The notes under the pieces are model-generated. The model was given only the letters and a program-made list of their open reading frames with translations, made no database searches and was not told where the DNA came from. From NCBI RefSeq assembly GCF_015207825.1, contig NZ_JADEWC010000010.1, positions 1 through 64,000 of the forward strand: a DNA stretch of 64,000 nucleotides, given 5' to 3'. Shown here piece by piece: positions 11,373 through 21,300 of the stretch (positions are counted from its first letter, which is position 1; each line of letters starts with the position of its first letter). Made by a program: the position numbers and the translations under genes. Origin of the DNA: Cyanobacterium stanieri LEGE 03274 (GTDB lineage: Bacteria; Cyanobacteriota; Cyanobacteriia; Cyanobacteriales; Cyanobacteriaceae).

Positions 11373-12218
11373 TTACCATAAAGCAGGATCTAATTGATAA
11401 TATTCCCTTAATTGTTCATATAATAAAGGATGATTTACCGCCATTAATTTTCCTTTGAGAAAAAAAGCCTCCGTAGCCACTGCAAAAAATTCAACGGGAT
11501 TGGTTGCCCCGTATTTATCAATAATAGTATATTCTTGTTTTTTCATGGATAAACATAATTTTTGATACTCTATTTTAAAGATATTTTGCCAGGTTAAAGT
11601 AGCTTCTAAATTCTTTAATCTAGGAGTACCTGTAGCATTACCAAATTCTTGGTCTAATTGATGGCTAAATTCATGTAAAACTACGTTACTTTCTGTATTA
11701 TGAGATTGTGATTCTAGTTTGACATCTAACCAAGAAAAAAGAATATTACCATCTTTCCCTGATTTATAACCCACCGATGATTGACCTAATAATAAACTAC
11801 TTTCGGGAGCATTTTTATTAAATTTTTTCTCTATTCTGTCAGGATAAATATAGATAAATTTTAGATATGGAAAATAATTACTTTTATGAGGATGTAAAAA
11901 GTTCGGATTATTATCGAGTAATAATAAACAGGCTTGGGAAGCAATAATTAGTTTCATTTGCTCAGTAACTTCGATGCCTTCTTTGCCTATAAATTCTTTT
12001 TCAGCAATAAATACTTTAATATAATTATGTAATTGGGGTTTATATTGATTAGGTAGTTTACGGTATAAATAAACGTTATTTTCAAGAAAACTAATCCACT
12101 CTTGATTAATGGGTGATGAATAAATTGATTGTCTTTTTTTATTTACTCTAAGGGCTAAAATAAATGCACAAAAAAGAATTAGTATTAAAAATACTACTAT
12201 GAAATAAATATCGAACAT
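11373..12218 (-). CDS. M90-family zinc-dependent peptidase (MtfA-like), membrane-anchored
   Basis: 281 aa. One N-terminal membrane segment (about residues 5-25) precedes a cytosolic or periplasmic domain. The metallopeptidase motif NVVLHEFSHQLDQEFG (HExxH followed by D) lies near residue 180, and EFFAVATEAFF supplies the third ligand region. This matches the MtfA/M90 family; in E. coli MtfA binds Mlc, but no Mlc is evident here, so the role is unknown. It converges on csaB and its start faces gpsA divergently. Confidence 0.88.
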   Translation of the reverse strand: MFDIYFIVVFLILILFCAFILALRVNKKRQSIYSSPINQEWISFLENNVYLYRKLPNQYKPQLHNYIKVFIAEKEFIGKEGIEVTEQMKLIIASQACLLLLDNNPNFLHPHKSNYFPYLKFIYIYPDRIEKKFNKNAPESSLLLGQSSVGYKSGKDGNILFSWLDVKLESQSHNTESNVVLHEFSHQLDQEFGNATGTPRLKNLEATLTWQNIFKIEYQKLCLSMKKQEYTIIDKYGATNPVEFFAVATEAFFLKGKLMAVNHPLLYEQLREYYQLDPALW

Positions 12219-12355
12219 TTTTGTTTAAATTTTTAGTTGTTGATGGGGTAACTAATAAAAAGTCATCTTCCATAACATTTATTTTATCCATCTACCTTTA
12301 AAATTAGTTTGTGATGAAACTATTCATCCTATGAAAATAACAGGATTAAATTATT

Positions 12356-13297
12356 ATGACTACTGAAAATCTTAAAACAATTATTATTGGTGCAGGGGCA
12401 TGGGGTACAAGTTTATGTTTTTTGCTTAACCGTGCAGGATTTGAATGTGAGGTGTGGAGTCGTCGGGCGGAAAAGTCTTTAGAAGAAGTGGTAAAGGATG
12501 CGGATGTCATTATTTCCGCTATTTCCATGAAGGGGGTTGTGGCGGTTAGTCAACAACTTAAGGAAATCGGTTTAAAGGATAAGGCTATTATTGTTACTGC
12601 TACTAAGGGTTTAGATTTTGAGACTACCCTTACCCCTTCTCAAATTTGGCAGGAGACTTTTCCTAACCATGCAGTAATAGTATTATCAGGGCCTAATCTT
12701 TCTAAGGAAATTAAAAAAGGTTTACCTGCAGCTACGGTATTGGCGAGTAATGATACGGAAGCGGCGGAGTTGGTACAAAGTATGTTTGCTTCTGATATTT
12801 TTAGGGTATATGTTAATAATGACCCCATTGGTACAGAATTGGGCGGTACATTAAAAAATGTAATGGCGATCGCCTCTGGGGTCTGTGATGGGTTAAACTT
12901 AGGTACAAATGCAAAAGCTGCCCTTTTAACTAGAGCATTGCCAGAAATGATTAGGGTAGGTACTCATTTGGGGGCATCGGTGGAAACATTTTTTGGTTTA
13001 TCAGGGTTAGGAGATTTACTAGCTACCTGTGATAGCCCCTTATCCCGTAATTACCAAGTAGGTATGGGATTATCCCAAGGGAAGGCTTTAGATGACATTT
13101 TAGAGAATTTAGAAGGCACAGCAGAAGGGGTTAACACCGCTAATGTATTGATAAAATTAGCTAATAAAGAAAAAATACCCGTACCCATTTCCTATCAAGT
13201 TTATTTACTCTTAAAAGGAAAAGTATCTGCTGTGGAAGCTGTAGAAAACCTCATGGCGAGGGAATTAAAAGAAGAATTCTGGTATTTAGAATTTTAA
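12356..13297 (+). CDS. gpsA: NAD(P)H-dependent glycerol-3-phosphate dehydrogenase
   Basis: Reduces dihydroxyacetone phosphate to sn-glycerol 3-phosphate for membrane lipid synthesis. The Rossmann motif IIIGAGAWGTSLCFLL lies at residues 8-23. TKGLD, LSGPNLSKEI and the catalytic-Lys segment GTLKNVMAIASGVCDGL follow in family order, and FFGLSGLGDLLATC lies near 215. The 313-aa length is slightly short because the loop after the Rossmann motif is compact. A GC hairpin directly downstream probably terminates it. Confidence 0.95.
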   Translation: MTTENLKTIIIGAGAWGTSLCFLLNRAGFECEVWSRRAEKSLEEVVKDADVIISAISMKGVVAVSQQLKEIGLKDKAIIVTATKGLDFETTLTPSQIWQETFPNHAVIVLSGPNLSKEIKKGLPAATVLASNDTEAAELVQSMFASDIFRVYVNNDPIGTELGGTLKNVMAIASGVCDGLNLGTNAKAALLTRALPEMIRVGTHLGASVETFFGLSGLGDLLATCDSPLSRNYQVGMGLSQGKALDDILENLEGTAEGVNTANVLIKLANKEKIPVPISYQVYLLLKGKVSAVEAVENLMARELKEEFWYLEF

Positions 13298-13305
13298 TCT
13301 ATTCT

Positions 13306-13326
13306 GGGGGACATTCCCCCTTTATT
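13306..13326 (+). terminator. Terminator of gpsA
   Basis: GGGGG at 13306-13310 and CCCCC at 13316-13320 with loop ACATT are followed by TTTATT. The hairpin starts 8 bases after the gpsA stop. Confidence 0.6.
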
Positions 13327-13334
13327 GATAAATA

Positions 13335-13408
13335 TCGAGATGACAGGATTTGAACCTGCGGCATCCTGCTCCCAAAGCAGGCGCGCTACCAAGCTGCGCT
13401 ACATCTCG
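13335..13408 (-). tRNA. tRNA-Pro (TGG anticodon)
   Basis: On the minus strand the acceptor CGAGATG pairs with CATCTCG, the D-stem is GCGC/GCGC, the anticodon stem CCTGC/GCAGG closes loop TTTGGGA with anticodon TGG, and the T-stem GCAGG/CCTGT (one G-T pair) carries loop TTCAAAT. The discriminator is A. CCA is not encoded. All stems are well paired. Confidence 0.96.
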
Positions 13409-13486
13409 TAAGGCAAGTTTTTGCCATCATAAACAAGTTTAACTTAATTTAGTGGTTTTGACAAGGCAAGAAGTTTATGGATAGTT

Positions 13487-13632
13487 AATATCAAATCTGC
13501 TTGATCATTTACAAGTTAGGAGTATTAATATCTTAGTTCAATTTATTGAACGAACTACCATTAGCTGTGGAATTCATTACACGGTTGATGAAGATACAAT
13601 CTATTTATAAGAAATTTTCCCAACTTGATATA
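13487..13632. repeat. Dispersed palindromic element, copy B
   Basis: It shares with copy C the order: AATATC-type left end, CTTGATCA, ATATCTTAGTTCAATTTATT, palindrome GTTCAATTTATTGAAC (13536-13551), a second partly paired palindrome ending ATTACACGG (about 13584), ATACAATCTATTTAT, and TCCCAAC. The second palindrome here has one mismatch and one G-T pair, so this copy looks decayed. A short reading frame inside it is not a gene. Confidence 0.8.
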
Positions 13633-13674
13633 AGGGGTATTGTCATAAATATTGAGTCAGATGATTTCATAAAA

Positions 13675-13725
13675 TTACCATTATCAATTATCCATTCTCC
13701 ATTATTCATTCTCCATTATCAATCA
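13675..13725. repeat. Low-complexity repeat (CCATTATCAATT type)
   Basis: Imperfect tandem copies of ATTATCAATTATCCATTCTCC-like sequence upstream of the LRAT gene end. The same motif, in either orientation, occurs near 1255-1287, 15490-15510, 26807-26833, 29801-29834 and 41041-41078, nearly always within 100 bp of a gene end. Confidence 0.65.
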
Positions 13726-13755
13726 AAATCGTAAGACTTTTTGATCAAACCCTAG

Positions 13756-14430
13756 TTATTTTTGACTCTGTATTAATCCTTCTGTCATAGTAGCTAATTT
13801 TTCCAATTCGCTTTGTAATTCATTAACTCTAGTTTGATATTTTTTCTTTCTAATTAACGCTTCCCTTGCTAAATCTTCACGGTTATTTTGTAGTGCTTTA
13901 TAGGCAACTTTTTGCCATATATCAACTTCTTTGAGGGCTTCTTTATATTCAGGTTGTATTCTATTCCATGCCACCCGAATATCATTTAAGGCACTATTAA
14001 TAATATTTTCAGTATTATTACTATTAACATCTTTAAAAGCCGTTTTTAGAGGATCAAAAAGATTAAAAGTATTTAGTTTATTAATAGTAGGAATAAAATC
14101 TTGTACTTGTTTACTGTCATTTATTCCTGTCTTGCACCAAGTGGCAAAATGTTCACAATTATTAAATAATAGGTTATATTTTTTTTCCCCAAGACGACTA
14201 AAAGCCCTTTCAATGACTATGTCGGGAATGAAGGAAAAACCCCGAGGATATTGACGAATATAAACCCGATTACCTTTACTAAAGGTATTAAAGGATGTTT
14301 TTTCGACTACCTCGCTAGGTTTACGATAATGGATAATGTTGCCATCTCCCGTGTCGATGCCGTGGTGTTGATATACGCCGTCAAGGTTAGCAAATTTACG
14401 CCACACATATAATTGATCACCTTTTGCCAT
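13756..14430 (-). CDS. LRAT/NlpC-P60-fold domain protein with C-terminal coiled coil
   Basis: 224 aa. The first about 105 residues form an LRAT-type papain-like domain: His23 in GVYQHHGIDTG, His34 in NIIHY and Cys92 in LLFNNCEHFATWCKTG give the His-His-Cys set of the family. The rest, from about residue 130, is helical and charged and ends in a probable coiled coil (ELQSELEKLATMTEGLIQ). LRAT-like enzymes are acyltransferases or (phospho)lipases; the substrate here is unknown. There is no signal peptide, so it is probably cytosolic. It lies 44 bp downstream of the Gfo/Idh gene in the same direction. Confidence 0.82.
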   Translation of the reverse strand: MAKGDQLYVWRKFANLDGVYQHHGIDTGDGNIIHYRKPSEVVEKTSFNTFSKGNRVYIRQYPRGFSFIPDIVIERAFSRLGEKKYNLLFNNCEHFATWCKTGINDSKQVQDFIPTINKLNTFNLFDPLKTAFKDVNSNNTENIINSALNDIRVAWNRIQPEYKEALKEVDIWQKVAYKALQNNREDLAREALIRKKKYQTRVNELQSELEKLATMTEGLIQSQK

Positions 14431-14474
14431 TTTCTTTAAAATACTTTTAAGGATACTATTAATCGTCTTTTATT

Positions 14475-15482
14475 CTATCCGTAGTTAACGGAAACCATGG
14501 CACTATTATTTTCTAAGGATATATCCATGGCTTCGAGGATTTGGATTAATTCGGTGGCAAATTCCCCCGTAGATATTGTCGGTTGATGGTTGGTTTTGAT
14601 GGTGGATAAGAAGCGATCGCCCATAAGCTGTAAAGTATTAAAAGGGGTAAAATCGACATTCTCTGTGGCATAACCATCTACTATCATGGGCGACATATCT
14701 TGATGAATATTTGCCCGATGAAGGGTTAAAGGAGATTGAGGCATCATTTCATCAAAAACGAAACTACCCTTTTCCCCCACTAAGGTTAACTTTCTTTGTT
14801 TATCAGCATTTAACCAACTAACATGAATCGTCGCCACAAAACCAGAAGGATAAAATAACTTTAACCAAGCCACGTCTATGGAGTCATGGGAGAGAAAATT
14901 TTGTCCTTGGGCGCAAACTTGAAAAGGTTTTTCCCTCAAAACATAATTAAAAATAGAAATATCATGGATGGCTAAATCCCAAATTACGTTGACATCCCCT
15001 CGAATAGCATCAGCGTGGGTGCGCGAAGCGTAGCCGTATTTTAAATTTCCTATATCTTCCGTTTGAATTTTGCGACTTAATTGTTCAATTAAAGGGTTAA
15101 ATAAATAAGTATGATCAACAAATAAAATTAGGTTATTTTCATTAGCTAACTCTGTTAATTCTTTAGCTTCATTAGACTTAATTGTTATAGGTTTTTCTGC
15201 TAAAATATGATAACCTTGAGTAAGAAAATGTTTAATCAAAACATAATGAGAACTAGCTGGAGTAGTTATAATAACTGCATCTAAATCTTTTATATTACTT
15301 ATTGTTTGCCAATCTGTTAGTAAATCAACTGAGTTAGAAACTTGATATTTTTCTTTGATAAAATATAATCTTTCTGGGCTACTATCGCAAATAGCCATTA
15401 AATTAACATTCCTATGATTAAGAAAAATTTTAACAAAATGACTACCCCAACGTCCTGCCCCCAAAATAGCAATATTAATCAT
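14475..15482 (-). CDS. Gfo/Idh/MocA family oxidoreductase
   Basis: 335 aa. An N-terminal NAD(P)-binding Rossmann fold opens with INIAILGAGRWGSHFVKIF. AEKPITIKSNEAKEL holds the conserved E-K-P of the family near residue 95, and DLAIHDISIFNYV (near 165) holds the catalytic-type His. The C-terminal beta-sheet domain includes SWLNADKQRKLTLVGEKGSFVFDE. Members oxidise or reduce sugars and sugar nucleotides; the substrate is unknown, though nearby csaB suggests surface sugars (weak inference). A GC-rich segment near 15021-15035 resembles cyanobacterial short dispersed repeats. Confidence 0.88.
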   Translation of the reverse strand: MINIAILGAGRWGSHFVKIFLNHRNVNLMAICDSSPERLYFIKEKYQVSNSVDLLTDWQTISNIKDLDAVIITTPASSHYVLIKHFLTQGYHILAEKPITIKSNEAKELTELANENNLILFVDHTYLFNPLIEQLSRKIQTEDIGNLKYGYASRTHADAIRGDVNVIWDLAIHDISIFNYVLREKPFQVCAQGQNFLSHDSIDVAWLKLFYPSGFVATIHVSWLNADKQRKLTLVGEKGSFVFDEMMPQSPLTLHRANIHQDMSPMIVDGYATENVDFTPFNTLQLMGDRFLSTIKTNHQPTISTGEFATELIQILEAMDISLENNSAMVSVNYG

Positions 15483-15540
15483 AGAAATATTTATTATCCA
15501 TTATCAATTCACCTAACACCTACCTAACACCCAAATAAAT

Positions 15541-16092
15541 TTAAATGCTAGTTAATTCCTTCTCTTTGACGGCTAAAAGCTCATCAATTTTAGCGGTAAA
15601 CATATCAGTCACCTTTTGAATTTCATCCTGTAAATCACGGGATTCATCCTCAGAAATATCACTATTTTTTTCCTGCTTTCTCACCTTATCAATGGCATCC
15701 CGACGGTGATTACGCACCGAAACCTTACCATCTTCCGCATACTTACCCGCCAGTTTAACAAACTCTTGGCGACGTTCAGCGGTGAGGGGGGGGATATTAA
15801 GACGGATAACTTGTCCATCATTATTAGGGGTTAAACCGATGTCCGAGAGGGAAATGGCTTTTTCGATTTGACTCATACTTCCACGGTCAAAAGGTTGAAT
15901 TAAAATAGTAGTAGCATCAGGGGTGCTAATACCTGCAATGGTTTTCAAAGGGGTATCAGCACCATAGTAATCCACCATAATTTTATCGAGCAAACTGGCG
16001 TTAGCCCTACCTGTACGAATGGTGTTAAAGTCTTGTTGTGTCCTTTCGACACTTTTTTGCATATTAGCTTTTAGATCATCAATTAATGTCAT
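15541..16092 (-). CDS. frr: Ribosome recycling factor
   Basis: Splits post-termination ribosomes with EF-G. The 183-aa sequence has the family core: [23 protein letters not shown] (residues about 22-45), [52 protein letters not shown], and a charged helical C-terminus. It begins inside the end of pyrH (14-bp overlap), the usual bacterial pyrH-frr order with likely translational coupling. Confidence 0.97.
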   Translation of the reverse strand: MTLIDDLKANMQKSVERTQQDFNTIRTGRANASLLDKIMVDYYGADTPLKTIAGISTPDATTILIQPFDRGSMSQIEKAISLSDIGLTPNNDGQVIRLNIPPLTAERRQEFVKLAGKYAEDGKVSVRNHRRDAIDKVRKQEKNSDISEDESRDLQDEIQKVTDMFTAKIDELLAVKEKELTSI

Positions 16093-16801
16093 AAGAACCT
16101 CCTATAATTGTACCTATGGGTTCACCTTTTATAGCTCGAATGATATTACCACGTTCGGCAAGGTTGAATACCACAATGGGGATATTATTTTCTTTACAAA
16201 GGGCGATCGCAGTGCCATCCATTACCCTTAAATCTTCAGTTAAAACATGATTGTAGTTTAAACTTTTGTAAAGACGAGCATTAGGATTAGTAACCGGATC
16301 GCTATCATAAACACCATCAACCTTAGTAGCTTTAAAAATTACTTGGGCATCAATCTCAGCCGCCCGTAACGCTGCCGTGGTATCAGTGGTAAAAAAGGGA
16401 TTTCCAGAACCTGCACCGAATATAACGACTCTCCCTACTTCTAGGTGACGAATGGCACGTCTGCGAATATAAGGCTCGGCGACTTCCTGCATGGCGATCG
16501 CAGTTTGAACTCTAGTGGGAATATCAATTCTTTCCAAAGCATCTTGCAATGTCATAGCATTCATTACGGTGGCAATCATACCCACATAATCAGCGGTAGC
16601 CCTATCCATTCCTGCCGCTGATGCTTTCACACCCCTAAAAATATTACCTCCACCAACGACAATAGCGACTTCCACGTTTTCTCGTACAACCTGTGCAATG
16701 TCTTGGGCAATATCGGCAACTACTTTAGGATCGATTCCATAACCCAAATTACCCATTAATGCTTCACCGCTTAACTTCAGTAAAACTCGTTGGTAAATCA
16801 T
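16079..16801 (-). CDS. pyrH: UMP kinase
   Basis: Phosphorylates UMP to UDP with ATP; bacterial-type hexameric enzyme of the amino acid kinase fold. Motifs: [13 protein letters not shown] at the N-terminus, [10 protein letters not shown] near 50, [39 protein letters not shown], and [13 protein letters not shown]. The 240-aa length is standard. It is upstream of and overlaps frr by 14 bp. Confidence 0.97.
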   Translation of the reverse strand: MIYQRVLLKLSGEALMGNLGYGIDPKVVADIAQDIAQVVRENVEVAIVVGGGNIFRGVKASAAGMDRATADYVGMIATVMNAMTLQDALERIDIPTRVQTAIAMQEVAEPYIRRRAIRHLEVGRVVIFGAGSGNPFFTTDTTAALRAAEIDAQVIFKATKVDGVYDSDPVTNPNARLYKSLNYNHVLTEDLRVMDGTAIALCKENNIPIVVFNLAERGNIIRAIKGEPIGTIIGGSYDIN

Positions 16802-16938
16802 TTCTAGTCGTGCCTTTTTCTTTTTTTATTATTTTCTTTCGTTAAGATACCAGTTTTTGTGTCTTTAGAGCAATTAAGCAATGAACAATAAAGAATTATC
16901 ACTTTTAACTATTACCTTTTGCCTATTGCGTATCGCCC

Positions 16939-18213
16939 CTAATCATTCATTGCCCTAACAACGCCATAAGCATCAACATGGAGATATTTTCTGGCGGCCT
17001 GTTGAATATCATCCACCGTCAAAGAGCGTAAATTGTCAGTATAACTAAAAGCTAAATCTAAACTACCCAACTGAGAATAATAATAACCATAAAGATTAGC
17101 ACGATCGCTCGGCTTCTCACTATGAAAAATAAACTGATTAGCCACTAAATTACAAACCCTATTTAACTCAGCCTCAGAAACTCCATTATCTTGAATATCC
17201 TTAATATGATTAATAACTTCTTGTTCCACCTTACCCAGATTACCCTTATCCAACTGACTCGCAATATAAAAAACCCCCTGTACCTGATGATTCATATTAC
17301 TAGCCCCAATACCCTTAACCAACCTTTGCTCCTCCCGTAAAGAGCGGAATAGACGGGATAACTTACCCTGCCCCAAAATCATCGCCAAAACATCTAAAGC
17401 AAGGGTATCATGAAAACTTATTAACCCCGGCACACGCCACATCATAATCATTCTCGACTGTTGTAGAGCAGAATCCGTATAATCTTCCCTAACAATGACA
17501 TTAAAAGGTAATTCCGCCATAATTTGGGGTTTAAAAGTCTGTTGTCCTTCTCTCCTTAAATCCCCCATCACATCCGCCACAATAGCCGTTAAATCTTCCA
17601 CTGGTAAATTACCCACCGCATTAACCGTCATGGATGGGGGCTGATACCAATAACGGTGGAAATCATACATTTGTTGCCTGGTTAAAGGCTCAATAATTTC
17701 TTCCGTGCCTAGGATGGGGCGAGAATAGGGCAAACTAGGAAAACAAATCTTCATCGCTTTCTCAAAAGCCAAACGACGGGGATTATCTTTTGCACGGCGA
17801 ATTTCTTCCAAAACCACCAATTTTTCTCGGATAAACTCAGACTCAGGTAAACTAGAATTTAACACCAAATCTAACTGTAGAGGTGCTAAATGGGCAAAAT
17901 CTTGGGGAGAAGAAGTAACATAAAAATGAGTATATTCTTGACTCGTGGCCGCATTTGTCACAGCGCCCCTAGCCTCAACAATTTGTTCAAACTCTCCACA
18001 CACTAACTTTTGACTTCCTTTAAAGATCATATGTTCTAAAAAGTGAGCCATACCATTAATTTGATTACTTTCTACCGCTGAACCCACATTAAACCAGACA
18101 TTAAAATTAACAGCATCTACGGGCATTTGTTCGGCGATAATAGTTAACCCATTGGATAACGTTGTAATGGTGGGTAGGCTATTAAGGGTTGGTTTAACTG
18201 CGGTTAGGCTCAT
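16939..18213 (-). CDS. M16 family metallopeptidase (insulinase/PqqL-like)
   Basis: 424 aa. The inverted zinc motif HxxEH is seen in NGMAHFLEHMIFKG near residue 62, and the third ligand in REKLVVLEEIRRAKDNP about 75 residues later. The C-terminal half has the R/Y-type motif region (LYGYYYSQLGSLD) of M16B peptidases. There is no signal peptide. Such peptidases degrade small peptides; the cellular role is not known. It lies 104 bp upstream of pyrH start in the same orientation? No overlap exists, so operon membership is uncertain; glsF upstream has its own terminator. Confidence 0.93.
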   Translation of the reverse strand: MSLTAVKPTLNSLPTITTLSNGLTIIAEQMPVDAVNFNVWFNVGSAVESNQINGMAHFLEHMIFKGSQKLVCGEFEQIVEARGAVTNAATSQEYTHFYVTSSPQDFAHLAPLQLDLVLNSSLPESEFIREKLVVLEEIRRAKDNPRRLAFEKAMKICFPSLPYSRPILGTEEIIEPLTRQQMYDFHRYWYQPPSMTVNAVGNLPVEDLTAIVADVMGDLRREGQQTFKPQIMAELPFNVIVREDYTDSALQQSRMIMMWRVPGLISFHDTLALDVLAMILGQGKLSRLFRSLREEQRLVKGIGASNMNHQVQGVFYIASQLDKGNLGKVEQEVINHIKDIQDNGVSEAELNRVCNLVANQFIFHSEKPSDRANLYGYYYSQLGSLDLAFSYTDNLRSLTVDDIQQAARKYLHVDAYGVVRAMND

Positions 18214-18291
18214 CAGTGGTATTTTGTTGTTTATACTTACTCTCTCATTCTAGTCCATTCTCTAAAAAGAGCATCAAGCCATAAAGATATA

Positions 18292-18310
18292 GGGTGAGCA
18301 TTGCCCACCC
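18292..18310 (-). terminator. Probable terminator of glsF
   Basis: GGGTGAGC/GCCCACCC with loop ATT forms an 8-bp stem with one mismatch, 9 bases after the glsF stop. On the minus strand the hairpin is followed by TATATCTTTAT. It resembles the GTGGGC-loop-GCCCAC hairpins at 33746 and 45761. Confidence 0.5.
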
Positions 18311-18318
18311 CATTTAAA

Positions 18319-21300
18319 TTACACTTGAGTTAACTCTTTTTGAGCTTTTACTTCAGGGTTTTCGGCTTCCGAAGGAGGTACAACCTGCCAGAATTTAGGT
18401 AGATATTCCGACCAATTATCAAGGATTAATTGACCTTTTTTACTACCTGTTTTCTCCACATGATTGGTAATCAACTCTTTTAATTGAGCTTCCCCTTCAG
18501 GGGTAGAAATACGCTGAATAGTGACAATTTCAGGGTTAACTTTAGCTTCAAAATTACCCTCTTCATCAAGGAAGTAACCTAAACCGCCAGTCATACCAGC
18601 GCCCACATTACGTCCAACACTACCCAGGACAACGATTAAACCCCCTGTCATGTATTCACAACAGTGATCCCCTGCACCCTCAATAACGGCGGTTGCCTTG
18701 GAGTTACGCACCCCAAAACGCTCTCCCGCCCGTCCATTGGCATATAATTCACCCCCAGTGGCACCATATAGACAGGTATTACCAAGGATGACGTTATCAA
18801 CTGCTTCAAAGGTGATATTACTAGGAGGTACAATAACAATCTCTCCACCATTGATACCTTTACCCACATAGTCGTTGGCTTCCCCTTCGAGGTGAATGTT
18901 CATCCCTTTAACGTTGAAAGCCCCAAAACTTTGTCCAGAAGCACCTTTGAAGTTGAGGTTTAATTGTCCTTCAAAACCATAATCGCCGTGTTGTTTAGCA
19001 ATTACCCCAGCAATTCTAGCACCTACGGAGCGATCGGTATTAATGATCTTAATCTCTTTGGTTACACTACCATGGTTGTTAATAGCTTCCGTAATGACAT
19101 TATCAGCGAGGATTTCATCATCTAAAACGTTACCGTTGGTGTGGGTATCCCCATGATTTAACCATTGACGGTTAGTTTTGGTATCAGGAAGATTGATTAA
19201 ACAATCCAACACCAAAGTCTTGGTTTTAGTAAGTTGGGCAGATTGACGATAGGTTAATAAGTCACCGCGTCCGATGATTTCGTTTAAACTGCGATAGCCT
19301 AGTTTAGCAAGGATAGAGCGTACCTCTTCGGCGATGAAGTAGAAGAAGTTAACCACGTCTCCCGGTACTCCAGAGAAACGTTTGCGCAGTCTTTCTTGTT
19401 GGGTAGCAACTCCCACAGGACATTGATTGGTATGACAGACACGCGCCATAATACAACCTTCGGCAATCATAGCAATGCTACCGAAACCATATTCTTCAGC
19501 ACCCATTAACGCCGCCATGATAATATCCCAACCAGTTTTTAAACCACCGTCAGCACGGAGTAGGACGCGATCGCGCAGTTGATTTTCCAACAAGGTGCGG
19601 TGTACTTCGGTAACGCCCAATTCCCAAGGACATCCAGCGTGTTTGATGGAACTTAGGGGAGATGCGCCTGTACCACCATCATGACCAGAAATTTGGATAA
19701 CGTCAGCGTTGGCTTTGGCTACCCCAGCGGCGATGGTACCGATGCCGATTTCTGCCACCAATTTAACGGAAACTTTGGCGGTGGGGTTGATTTGGTGTAA
19801 GTCGTGGATTAATTGGGCTAAATCCTCAATAGAGTAGATGTCGTGATGAGGAGGGGGAGAAATGAGGGTAACACCTGGTTTGGAACGGCGTAACATAGCG
19901 ATATATTCGCTCACTTTTTTCCCGGGTAACTGTCCACCTTCTCCAGGTTTTGCACCCTGTGCCATCTTGATTTCTAGCTGTTCACCGCTCATTAAATATG
20001 CGGGGGTAACCCCAAAACGTCCAGAGGCAATTTGTTTGATGGCGGATGCGGCGCGATCGCCCTTCTGCAAACCATGGAGATGGGGAAATAAACTACTTTT
20101 ACCCTCTGCATCCACTTCATCAATAATGTTGTAACGATTAGGATCTTCTCCTCCTTCCCCAGAGTTTGATTTTCCACCGATACGATTCATCGCTATAGCA
20201 AGGGTTTCGTGGGCTTCTTGGCTCAATGCACCCAAGGACATACCCCCAGTACAGAAACGCTTAACGATGTCTTCCACGGACTCCACATCATCAATAGAGA
20301 TAGAATCTCGGTCAGACTTAAACTCTAGTAAATCCCGTAAAGCAGTTACAGGGCGCTCTTCAAGATACTTGCGATACCACTCATAATGATCATAACCCTC
20401 TTGGCTACCATAGGCAGATACCGCCTTATGTAAAGTTTTCGCCATTTCAGGGGAGTTCATGTGATACTCACCGCCTTTCTTATAGTTGATATAACCGTAG
20501 TTTTCCAACTTCTTGGCCTGTAACTCAGGGAAGGCTTTTTGATGGAAAGAAATTACCTCGTTAGCCACTTCCGCAAGGTTTAAACCACCCACACGGCTAG
20601 TGGTACCCTTGAAAGCCAATTCGATGACATCCGCACCCAAACCAATACACTCAAAAATCTGAGCCCCATGGTAGGAAGCAAGGAGAGAAATGCCCATTTT
20701 AGAAAGGATTTTAAACAATCCAGCCTCAATGGATTTACGGTAGCGGTTAAGCGCCTCTATCTCAGAAATTTTTTCGATTTTTTCATTGTCCATCAACTTC
20801 TGAGTTTTGCTATCATGCCACCAATTAGAAACCGTTTGTAAGGTAAGATAAGGACATACCGCCGAAGCGCCAAAACCGACCAAACAAGCGTAATGGTGGG
20901 TACTCCAACATTGGGCAGTATCTACCACCAAAGAGGTTTTTAGGCGTAATCCTGCCTTGATAAGGTGTTGATGTACCGCCCCCACCGCAAGAAGAGGGGG
21001 AATGTAAGAAGTTTCGGTATCGATGGGGGTGCGATCGCTGAGTACAATTACTTGATGACCTTCATTTACCGCCTCAGTGGCTTGAGCGCATAATCTTTCT
21101 AACGCAGATTTCAAACCGTCAGGGCCATCACTGATAGGAAAAAGAGTAGATAACTCCACGGTAGCAAGATCAGAATTTTTGATAAATTCCAAATCAGACT
21201 CCGACAACACAGGAGAATCAATAACCAAAGTATGGGCATTTTTCGGTTCAATGTGTAACAAATTGCCCCTTTCCCCTAGGTGCATCTCCAAAGACATAAC

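Noticed and set aside
13546..13734. A 62-codon open frame inside palindromic element copy B
   Set aside because: It lies in a repeat and has no coding character or ribosome binding site.
15021..15035. GCGCGAAGCGTAGCC in the Gfo/Idh gene as an inserted repeat
   Set aside because: The sequence is repeat-like, but the protein length around it fits the family, so no insertion can be claimed.
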